This document shows, piece by piece, positions 24,517-34,084 of a stretch of DNA of 64,000 bases. Both the position numbers and the translations under genes were made by a program. A model generated the notes under the pieces. That model searched no databases. It saw only the letters and a list, made by a program, of their open reading frames with translations, and was not told the origin of the DNA. Location: assembly GCA_018398815.1 (NCBI GenBank), contig CM031607.1:88909028-88973027 (forward strand). Reading direction: 5' to 3'. Source of the DNA: Conus ventricosus. Lineage: Eukaryota > Mollusca > Gastropoda > Neogastropoda > Conidae. Numbering within the stretch: position 1 is the stretch's first letter; the number at the start of each line of letters is the position of its first letter.

Positions 24517-24875
24517 AGAGAGGGAGAGAGATTCATACATGCATGCATGCATACATATACATACATACATACATATATACAAACATCATACACATACATA
24601 CATACATACATACATACATACATACATACATACATACTAATACATACATACATGCATGCATGCATGCTTGCAAGCATGCATGCATGCATACATACATACA
24701 TACATACATACATACATACATACATACATACATACATACATACATACATACATACATACATACATACATTCAATACATACATACACACACATGCATCCAT
24801 ACACACATACATGCATGCATACAAACATTTTATTACATTACGTTACATTACATCCAATTACATTACATTGCATAC
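24416..24875. repeat. (ACAG)n, (GA)n, (CATA)n/(CATG)n and (ATTAC)n block
   Basis: ACAG/ACAT words from 24416, GA repeat about 24459-24530, then CATA tetranucleotides to about 24825 with several CATG blocks, then ATTAC/GTTAC pentanucleotides to 24875. It includes a perfect 38-bp palindrome at 24652-24689. Confidence 0.95.
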
Positions 24876-25095
24876 GTCACAGATAAATTTCGCTGGTAGC
24901 GTCCGTACCCCACAACAAAACGATTTCAGCCGGTATTGCATAATACATTTGAGATTAAAGCAAGTGATTAATCTTTTTCCCACAGGGACAACTTTCATAC
25001 AGTTCGGTAGGGAAGGTGTGGTCGCGGTAATACATAACCATCACTTCGTTTGCGATGTCTTCCACATGAGATTTTGATACGGCGCTTCGTTGTAG

Positions 25096-25449
25096 CTGCT
25101 GTTACTGTTGTTATTGTTGTTGTTGTTCGCGTTGTTGTGGTTGTTGTTGTTGTTGTTGTCGTCGTTGTTGTTGCTGTTGTCGTTATTGTTGTCGTTGTTG
25201 TTGCTGCTGTTGTTGTTGTCGTTGTTGTTGTCGTTGTCGTCATTGTTGTTGTCGTTGTCGTCATTGTTGTTGTTGTCGTTGTCGTCATTGTTGTTGTTGT
25301 CGTTGTTGTTGTCGTTGTCGTTGTTGTTGTCGTTATTGTTGTCGATTTTGTTGCTGCTGTTGTTGTTGTCGTTGTTGTTGCTGCTGTTGTTGTTGTCGTT
25401 GTTGTTATTGTTGTTGTTGTTTTCGTTGTAGTCGAAGTAGTAGTCGTAC

Positions 25450-25494
<45 letters not shown>

Positions 25495-25549
25495 CAACAG
25501 TAGAAGTAGCAGTAGGGTAGTTGTTGTTGTTGTTGTCGTTGTCGATGTA

Positions 25550-25600
<51 letters not shown>

Positions 25601-25765
25601 CAGTAGTAATAGTAGTAGCAATAGTAGTAGTAGTTGTTGTTTTTTGTGTTGTTGTTGTTGTTGTTGCTGCTGTTGTTGTTGTCGTTGTTGTTATTGTTGT
25701 TGCTGTCGTTATTGTTCTTCTTCTCCTTATTATTGTTATTCGTGTAATTGTTGTTGCTGTCGCTG
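25096..25765. repeat. 670-bp compound (GTT/GTC/GTA)n trinucleotide array
   Basis: GTTGTTGTC-type triplets with scattered GCT and CAT run to about 25430. Two GTA blocks (25431-25515 and 25548-25635) are separated and followed by GTT/GTC again. The triplet phase is kept over almost the whole length, so open frames on both strands are artefacts. Confidence 0.95.
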
Positions 25766-26217
25766 TAATGTGCGCCTATTGTTCTTTTAGGATTCCAAAT
25801 TTGAAACGGGGATTAGGATTGGCGCTCGCTCGCGCGATGTGTGCTGAGAGAAGGGGAGAAGGGGTGGGATGGAAAAACAGATCCAAGAAACCATGCCCCA
25901 CCACCATAACCCTCCCCCCCCCCCCCCCCCCCTCCCGTTACCAGGAATAACTCATGAAAAGGTGTTAAAGAAACATCATATTGAAGATTAGGACAGCGTT
26001 TATGATTGATCAACCTTGGTTGACACACAATTTTACTGTAGTCATCTATCTAAGGTTTGAATATTCTGTGCGTGAGCAGTCTATATAACTTGTACATCAC
26101 AAGTTTGAAACAGATAACCCGTTCATTTGCATTAAAGGATGGCTCTTAATGGGTGTTTACTTTCAAAGATATGTCAACCAGTTTTCAGTGAATTATGGGT
26201 GTTTTATAGATCAGTCG
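25766..26217. other. Unassigned spacer with poly-C
   Basis: Unique sequence with a C run at about 25913-25933. No gene seen. Confidence 0.4.
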
Positions 26218-26224
26218 TTGCTGT

Positions 26225-26258
<34 letters not shown>

Positions 26259-26286
26259 GTTGTTGTTGATGATGATGATGATGATC

Positions 26287-26319
<33 letters not shown>

Positions 26320-26320
26320 T
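26218..26320. repeat. (GTT)n(GAT)n array
   Basis: GTT repeat switches sharply to GAT repeat at about 26269. Confidence 0.95.
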
Positions 26321-26587
26321 AAGCACTTTACAAATGTTAATGTGGGTAAGTTTCTGTCGTTCTAAAAATGTGCAGAAATGGTAATAAATCGGTTAAGATA
26401 GGAGTCAGTGCACATGCTAATAAAACGTCATTTTGATCGGCAAATATACGTTTCTCGACTCTACAATGCGAACTTCACAGAAATCGTTTATGCAAATTAT
26501 CTGTTTAGCATTTTACAGAGATGTGGATTCTATCCGGGTGGCCGAAAACAAATAGTCGGAAAAAAATATTTGAAATAACTCCGCCAG

Positions 26588-26705
26588 ATAACATGACATA
26601 CGAATTACAAGACAAGACACAACGCGTTTCGGCCTCTTAGGTCTTCTCCAGAAGACCTAAGATGTGGAAACGCGTCGTGTTTTGTCTCGTAATTTGTTTG
26701 TTGTT
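26588..26705. repeat. Inverted pair of a GAAGACCTAAG...AAACGCGT element
   Basis: Two arms of about 58 bp face each other around 26647/26648. The right arm reads CAGAAGACCTAAGATGTGGA then AACGCGTCGTGTTTTGTCTC. The left arm, read on the minus strand, has GAGAAGACCTAAGAGGCCGA then AACGCGTTGTGTCTTGTCTT. A third, single copy lies at 62819-62880. Flanks on either side (26321-26587 and 26706-26974) show no gene; a GACA tract lies at 26879-26912. Confidence 0.85.
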
Positions 26706-26973
26706 ACAAATACGTTTCAAAATTCGTTTAACTGTCCACCTGCAGTCACTTCACTTTGCAATCAAATGCTCGGAAGAGGTAAGAAGAGTCAGGAAAGTTG
26801 AGAACATCACGCAACAGTAGGAAAGCACAGCAAAACTTGGCGCTGACTGTGTTCCTCCACAGTCTGTGTCCAATGTGTGTGACAGACAGACAGACACACA
26901 GACAGACAGACAGGTCACTCACTGTTTATGGTGACCTTGCTGTCAGGTGAAACGGAATAATGAGATAGGACAC

Positions 26974-26974
<1 letters not shown>

Positions 26975-27042
<68 letters not shown>
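26975..27042. repeat. (GA)n microsatellite at the 3' end of LINE A copy 3
   Basis: GA repeat that runs directly into the minus-strand LINE A 3' end at 27043. Confidence 0.95.
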
Positions 27043-27046
<4 letters not shown>

Positions 27047-27371
27047 TTCATAAAGACCATAGCCCCTAAGAAGGGGGGTGTACACAGAATAACGTTACAC
27101 GATACATTTTGAGTAGACGTTGTAAACAACTTAAGCTGACACTCAGTTTCGACGTTTAAAGCCTCTGGCCAAATACACAGTAAGCTGTTTCACTATTTTA
27201 TCATTTGTCGGTGCCATTAACAAGATCAATTAAATAAGAATGGATATCTAAAACATTTAGGAGTGATATACTTCTGTCTTAGGTCATTATAATTCCGGAC
27301 ATGAAAGAAGAAAAGGAACTTCATTTTCATGTGATTTATGACATTATGGACAAATATCACACGATCATTCA
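27043..27371 (-). pseudogene. LINE family A copy 3, 3' end only
   Basis: On the minus strand the last codons read NYNDLRQKYITPKCFRYPFL followed by FN and then a stop, like the region after the cysteine/histidine cluster in other LINE A copies. Upstream of this the cluster itself is decayed. The 3' untranslated region has GCCCC/GGGG complementary words and a TTTATTCA-type end like that at 12380, and it runs into (GA)n at 27042. Everything upstream is cut off at a CA repeat. Confidence 0.65.
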
Positions 27372-27443
<72 letters not shown>

Positions 27444-27455
27444 CACAACACAACA

Positions 27456-27505
<50 letters not shown>

Positions 27506-27576
27506 CAGAGAGAGAGAGAGAGAGAGAGAACAGAGAGAGAGAGAGAGAGAGATCCCTCTCACTCCTAAATGTTCAT

Positions 27577-27664
<88 letters not shown>
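27372..27664. repeat. (CA)n-(GA)n-spacer-(TC)n block
   Basis: CA repeat 27372-27458 (with CCCA interruptions and CAACA at the end), GA repeat 27460-27552, a 24-base spacer, then TC repeat 27577-27664. The GA and TC tracts are complementary inverted arms of about 88 bp. Confidence 0.95.
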
Positions 27665-27668
<4 letters not shown>

Positions 27669-28049
27669 CCTCACGCCTACACTTTCGTCTTGCCTAGTTG
27701 TGTTTAGAAGACGCTCCTTAAGATTTTGTGTTCAAACACTAGGTTAGGCATCTCAGACCAATGCTAAAGTGTTCTATTCTGTATCTTGTGGAAGATAGTT
27801 AAGTCAACACAATTTTTTTTTACTTAGTCACGTTCATTCAATATTCCAGTAAAGGAGTTGAATCATGAGGTCTTGATAATTTGGAGCGGTTTTGAAATTC
27901 TACACTTACATGCGTTTAATAAAAAGTTTGCAGAAGCTGAAGTATGAACGCTGTATGTGTGTGGAAAGAAATCAATATCCATTACGTATAAAGATCTATT
28001 GTAAAATCTTTCTGATCACTGTTAAAATTACCAAGTATAAATGGCACTT
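27665..28049. other. Unassigned spacer
   Basis: Unique sequence; no gene or signal recognised. Confidence 0.3.
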
Positions 28050-28460
28050 TTCGTCTGCTAGAAATCATGGTTTCTTTGTTCAGTATGTACGGATGTTTGC
28101 ACCTTCTATAGATCCTGGTTTTGTTAAGAATACAGAGACATTTTACATCTGCAATGATCATTGTGTGCTTTAGTATACAGGAATGTATCATTGTATGATT
28201 TAGTATACAGGAATGTGTTATTGTGTGATTTAGTATACAGGAATGTATGTCTGCTCTGGTTTGGTTTAGTACAAAGAGAGGATCATTACTGTACCAATTA
28301 TGGTTTTGTTACGTACACCGAATTGTTTTACAAGTATACAGTGACAGTTTGCATTGTTTTAATCATGGCTTTGTGTTGTATACAGAGATATTTTGCACCT
28401 CCCATAGTTCATAATCTGGTTTTGTGTATAGAGGCATTTTGCATTTGTCGTAGATCAAAA
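28050..28460. repeat. Old tandem array with GTATACAG core
   Basis: Clear 31-bp units at about 28160-28250 contain TTTAGTATACAGGAATGT. On both sides looser copies share GGTTTTGTT, GTATACAGAGA and ATTTTGCA or ATTTTACA (near 28080-28140 and 28305-28445). The whole stretch looks like one diverged array in which three units re-expanded recently. Confidence 0.6.
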
Positions 28461-28556
28461 CGCAATCGTATCATCAAAGCAAGAAAAATAGCAAGAAATG
28501 CAGTAGAAGGAAGAGGGGGAAATAAGAAAGAAATACATAAACAACGGCAGCAGTTA

Positions 28557-28680
28557 CAGAAGAAGAAGAAGCAGAAGCAGAAGAAGAAGACGAAGGAAAA
28601 GAAGAAGAAGAAGAAGAAGAAGAAGAAGAAGAAGAAGAAGAAGAAGAAGAAGAACAAAAACAAAAACAAAAACAAGAAAC
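28557..28680. repeat. (GAA)n with (AAC)-rich tail
   Basis: GAA/AAG repeat followed by AAAAAC words. A-rich purine sequence continues to about 28850 without a gene. Confidence 0.93.
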
Positions 28681-28850
28681 CAGAAGAAAAATGACAGAAG
28701 AAGAAACATGAAAAAAAGAATAAATAAACATGAGGGAGTGATGGGAGTGCGTTAAAGAAAAAAAAAAGAGAAAGAAAGAACATAATCAAGAACAAAAAGG
28801 AAGCCAAGGGGGAAATGAAAAGAGAGAAGAAGGAAAAATACACAAACAAA

Positions 28851-29099
28851 CAAATAATGAGTGAGTGATGAGTGACAGCGATTCTTACCTTACACGACGC
28901 TTGCAAAGACAGAGAACGAATTCTTAACCTGTCTGTGGAAGAGATGCGGTCACAGTTCTATGCAAACACGCAGTGACCACAGAAAGAGCAGTGTGTTGAA
29001 CGCAGAAGCCACAGGGAATATGGCGGAAACCTCTGGCGGTCACTGTTTTATATGGTCATCCGCTGACACACTTTTCACCCAACTATGTCAGCTTTGGAG

Positions 29100-29110
<11 letters not shown>
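28851..29110. other. Unassigned spacer
   Basis: Unique sequence with a C run at 29100-29110; no gene recognised. Confidence 0.3.

Positions 29111-29167
<57 letters not shown>
29111..29167. repeat. (TC)n microsatellite
   Basis: TC repeat with one interruption, followed by a GTT stretch. Confidence 0.95.
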
Positions 29168-29169
<2 letters not shown>

Positions 29170-29224
29170 TTGTTGTTGTTTTTTCTTATTGCTGTGTTTA
29201 ATTTTGTCAAATCGATGTAACTGT

Positions 29225-29321
29225 TCCTTTTTATTTATTGTTATTTTGAGGGCATAGTGTAAAAAAAGCTTCGAGCTTATCTATTCACCCTTATTAAAGA
29301 TTTCGAGTTCCGACTTTCGAG
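29225..29321 (+). mobile_element. LINE-type 3' tail ending in (TC)n
   Basis: GGGCATAGTGTAAAAAAAGC, then GCTTATCTATT, CCCTTATTAAAGA and a TC repeat. The same order of words occurs at 60205-60280. Such short GGGC...TAAAAAAGC...TTAAAGA ends are typical 3' ends of truncated LINE or SINE copies. No coding part is attached. Confidence 0.5.
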
Positions 29322-29937
<616 letters not shown>

Positions 29938-30472
29938 GATGGACAGACTTTAGAGAGATAGATAAGATGATACAGGGTGAGATAAAGAGTGGTGGGTTTG
30001 TCTTTGCAAACGTACGGCAACAAAGAAATGTTGGTGAATGACCTCAGACTCTTTCCTCTCCCTCCCCCCACCATCCCCACACTTCACTTCCACTGCCTTT
30101 ACATCTCGTCCACCCCCTCCACCTCGGATCGACAGTTTAACATGACAAAGAAGTGACGTGGCGTGTGACTCTCATTATTGTTCTTTGTGAAAATGTACTT
30201 CCATCAAATGTAACATAATATTATGACGCTATTGTATGAACCAAAGTAGGGCAGTTTTCTCTGTCATTGCATACACACATAGACATTGACTGAACTGTTC
30301 TGGACCTCAGTCCGTTGGTATTCTGTGATTACAAGGATAAGATCAATAGCCTCCGACTCGTATCTTTGTTTGGAACGTTTGATAGCATGTGTGTCACTGG
30401 CCTCAACGGAAAAGAAAGTTATACATATGGCAATTTGACCGTGTGAATTGTGTGTAAGTATCTTTCCTTTTC
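29938..30472. other. Unassigned spacer
   Basis: Unique sequence; no gene or signal recognised. Confidence 0.3.
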
Positions 30473-30765
30473 GTCTTCTTCTTCTTCTTCTTCTTCTTCT
30501 TCTTCTTCTCTTCTTCTTCTTCTTTCTCTTCTTCTCTCTCCTCCTCCTTCTCTCTCTTCTTCTTCTTCTTCTTCTTCTTCTTCTTCTTCTTCTTCTTCTT
30601 CTTCTTCTTCTTCTTCTTCTTCTTCTTCTTCTTCTTCTTTCTTCTTCTTCTTCTTCTTCTTCTTCTTCTTCTTCTTCTTCTCCTTCTTCGTCTTCTTCTC
30701 TTCTTTCTTCTTCTTCTTCTTCTTCTTCTTCTTCTTCTTCTTCTTCTTCTTCTTCTTCTTCTTCT

Positions 30766-30861
<96 letters not shown>
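30473..30861. repeat. (CTT)n then (CT)n, 390 bp pure pyrimidine
   Basis: CTT repeat to about 30770, then CT repeat. Nearly the whole tract is polypyrimidine on the plus strand, a structure able to form a triplex. Open frames here (long runs of serine, leucine, arginine or lysine) are artefacts. Confidence 0.95.
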
Positions 30862-31448
30862 TATGTAACCACATTTTGTTTGCCTAAGTAAGCTGTTATT
30901 CAGCAGGTTCCTCCAAATAACGCTCATACTTCAACAGTAAATGAATAAGAAACTCACATCCGTAAATATCTACTTCGGATCATCTGCAAACGCAATTGAT
31001 AAACTTCCCACTGAGAACCATTCGTCCTTTCTACCCACACCACGGACTCGACCACATGCAAATCACGACTATGGGAAAGGCAGACACAAGTGCTTGTAAA
31101 ACACTAAACTTATCATCTGCTCCAGTCTTTGAGGGAAAGATCCCAACGTCTAGGCCGACGTTAGTTTAGTGTTGCAGTTCAGTGACACGTTAGAGGTGTA
31201 CCAGCCAAAAGGCCGTTTTTTTTGTTTGTTTGTTTTTTTGTTGTTGTTTTTGTTGTTGTTGTTGTTGTTGCTTTCGCAGGTAAGCCAGACGGATTTGTCA
31301 GAGCTCCAGTTCAAAGGGACGTCACCTGTCAGATGTCTGGACTTGAGTGAAACAGCTGAGTTGCGTGTCTTTGTTTTCTGATAATTTTATGACGGTTTTC
31401 CAAGACAAAGGCTTCCAGCCAGTAGCAAACGATCAAGAACCTACCTGC
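30862..31448. other. Unassigned spacer
   Basis: Unique sequence with a T/GTT-rich stretch at 31215-31270. No gene seen. Confidence 0.35.
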
Positions 31449-31457
31449 GTGTGTGTG

Positions 31458-31511
<54 letters not shown>

Positions 31512-31517
31512 TGTGTT
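31449..31517. repeat. (GT)n microsatellite
   Basis: GT repeat at the 3' end of the minus-strand LINE B copy. Confidence 0.95.
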
Positions 31518-31524
31518 TGATTTT

Positions 31525-31664
31525 GATTGATTTAATTTAGAGTCTCTTCACAACGATGGTGATATTAGACACACAAAAAAGTGTATGTGTGTAAGTGCTT
31601 ATATGTGTGTGTGCGCGTGTGTGCATGTGCGTACGTGCGTGCATGTGTGCGTGCATGCGCGCGC

Positions 31665-31710
<46 letters not shown>

Positions 31711-32879
31711 ACGTGTGTGCGTGCGTGCGCGCGCGCGCACGCACGGACACAAATGCATGAAAGTTTGCCTATTAACGACCAAACAATGATTTTAAACTGA
31801 TAAATCAATTACAACAAATGAATAGTAACAGAACTCGATATAGCCTTTGCTATTATCAATCATTTTGGGGCTGTAAAGCATTTCTTGTAAAGCCGCTAAG
31901 GAACCAATATATATCCTTTGAATTTTATATAAAGATGTTAGAATTGGACATTCAAAGAGAATATGTTGAATAGATAATGGGAGACCACGAGCGCAATCTA
32001 CATCCTTAGAAAATTTGGTTTTCCACGAGTTTTAACGCATCTTATAAATTATACTGGACAATGATCTTTGACATAATAACACTTTCGTTTTTGCAGGAAG
32101 TTTTTCCATTGTTCATACAATTTTATAATAGAGAAATGATTTTATGTTTATCCAATTGTAATCTACTATCTGGATTATTTCTAAGAGCACCCTCTTTTGC
32201 TAACTTATCAGCTATTTCATTTCCATAGATACCACAATGAGATGGATCCAGCAAAACTCTACAAAAGTTCCTTTCGCCATAACGGAATGTATCATAAATT
32301 TTATATAAAAAAATAAGTCTTTCCTTACACTTGCATCCCAATTTCGTAAGCTATAAAGAACAGATTTAGAGTCAACACAGATTAGAATGCTGTAAATTGC
32401 CACATCAAGATCAGATATCCAAGATAAGGCCATAAGGATTGCATATAGTTCAGCAGTGAAAACTGAAAAGTTCTTTCCTAAACAAAATGATTTCTTTGCT
32501 TTTAAATCGGGAATTACAAATCCAGCTCCTGAATAAGATTCTAAAACTGAACCATCCGTGCAGATTTTAAGATGATGTGGATATGTGTTTTCAAGATGTT
32601 CGTTTGCTTCTACTGATATCAAATTAATATTGTCTTCTTTTTTTAGAGTAGTATAATCTATATAAAAATTTGGAGAAATATGCTCCCATTGAGGAACTGT
32701 GCGCATAGTTGGAGGTTTTGAAATGGATGCAATATCGATGTCACATTTTCTAAATAAATCATCAGTATAACTTCGAATGGGCTGCAGGTAAAAAATATTC
32801 TGTACCCTTTTAGGAAAATCCGATTTGGAATCAAGAAATATTTCATTTGCTACTGAATTTGATACAGAAAGACTTCTGG

Positions 32880-32882
<3 letters not shown>
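31525..32882 (-). pseudogene. LINE family B copy 2, RNase H to 3' end
   Basis: Minus-strand translation starts just inside a TG repeat and shows an I-like C-terminal half. CTDGSVLESYSGAGFVIP near 32560 and TAELYAILMALSW near 32450 give the RNase H D and E residues, with CVDSKSVLYSL near 32380. SHCGIYGNEIADKLAKEGAL near 32230 comes after a frameshift. ILFECP lies near 31960. It matches copy 1 in domain order and in its 3' untranslated words (GTCTAATATCAC). A GT/CG repeat at about 31608-31743 lies inside the 3' untranslated region. The reverse transcriptase is absent. The RNase H is broken by one frameshift near 32230 and further damage downstream. Confidence 0.85.
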
Positions 32883-32935
<53 letters not shown>

Positions 32936-32940
32936 TGCGT

Positions 32941-32987
<47 letters not shown>

Positions 32988-33001
32988 TGTGTGTGTGTGT
33001 G

Positions 33002-33035
<34 letters not shown>

Positions 33036-33061
33036 CGAGCGTGGTATTAGTGTGTGTGTGT

Positions 33062-33122
<61 letters not shown>

Positions 33123-33139
33123 TGTGCGTGTGCGTGTGT

Positions 33140-33178
<39 letters not shown>

Positions 33179-33270
33179 TGTGTGTGTGTGTGTGTGTGTG
33201 GATCGTGCGTGCGTGCGTGCGCGTGTGTGTGTGTTGTGTGTGTGTGTGTGTTGTGTGTGTTGTGTTGTGT

Positions 33271-33311
<41 letters not shown>

Positions 33312-33467
33312 TGGGTGGTGTGTGTTGTGTGGGTGTGTGGTGTGTGTGTGTGTGTGTGGGTTGGGTTGTGGGTGTGTGTGGTGTGGTGTGTGTGTGTGTG
33401 TGTGTGTGGTGTGTGTGTTGGTGTGGTGTGTGGTGGTGTGTGTGTGTTGTGTGGGGTGTGGTGTGTG

Positions 33468-33505
<38 letters not shown>

Positions 33506-33575
33506 GGTGTGGTGTGGTGTGTGTGTTGGTGTGTGTGTGTGGTGTTGTGTGTATGTTGTGTGTGTGTGTGTGTGT
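32883..33575. repeat. 690-bp (TG)n with GGTG, CGTG and TTGTG interruptions
   Basis: Almost pure TG repeat. On the minus strand it is the CA repeat at which LINE B copy 2 is cut off. Frames full of VCVC or THTH are artefacts. Confidence 0.97.
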
Positions 33576-33637
33576 TTATATTCACTTGTGTATTTACTGA
33601 CTTGTTCATTTATTTACTTATTCATTCAGTTGTTTCT

Positions 33638-33801
33638 TTATTATGTGTTTATCTAAATATCTATTCATTCATTTGTCTTAAATGGTTAATGATGTTTTGA
33701 AGTGTCTGTAACCATGACGTTATTATGTGTTTATCTAAATATCTATTCATTCATTTGTCTTAAATGGTTAATGATGTTTTGAAGTGTCTGTAACCATGAC
33801 G
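33638..33801. repeat. Perfect 82-bp tandem duplication
   Basis: Two adjacent copies start TTATTATGTGTTTATCTAAA at 33638 and 33720 and end CCATGACG. I see no difference between them, so it is recent or an assembly duplication. Confidence 0.95.
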
Positions 33802-34084
33802 TTACAGGGTTTTTTTCAAAGTATTCGCGAACATTTTTCAGATTTGAGCAATATAGGACTTTGAATATTGTGATCTATGGCTCTTGAGAGTAGAAAGATA
33901 TTTACGTATGAGTTTTGGAGTATGCTATGATTAGTGAAATCGATGTTGTGCGCGCTCGCGCGCGCGCGTGTGTGTGTGTGAGTGTGCGTGTGTGTGTGCA
34001 TGTGTGCGTGTGTGTGTGTTCCTCTCATTTCATTCTCATTCCCTTGCCGACCTCCTCCCTCCTTTGCACACACACACACTCAGT
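33802..34084. other. Spacer with (CG)n/(TG)n and short (CA)n before LINE C
   Basis: Unique sequence, then GCGCGCGTGTGTG at about 33950-34020 and CACACACACACT at 34067-34080, directly at the LINE C start. Confidence 0.7.

Noticed and set aside
25050..25621. Open frames of poly-valine, poly-leucine or poly-threonine
   Set aside because: Direct products of GTT/GTC/GTA repeats, open in several frames at once.
28161..28694. 177-codon plus-strand frame with a KKK-rich end
   Set aside because: It crosses an old tandem repeat and a GAA repeat; no domain.
30403..30927. Lysine/arginine/glutamate-rich or serine/leucine-rich frames
   Set aside because: Products of (CTT)n and (CT)n.
32212..33700. Frames of THTH or VCVC joined to LINE B residues
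   Set aside because: The repeat part is (TG)n; only the part below 32883 is LINE coding sequence.
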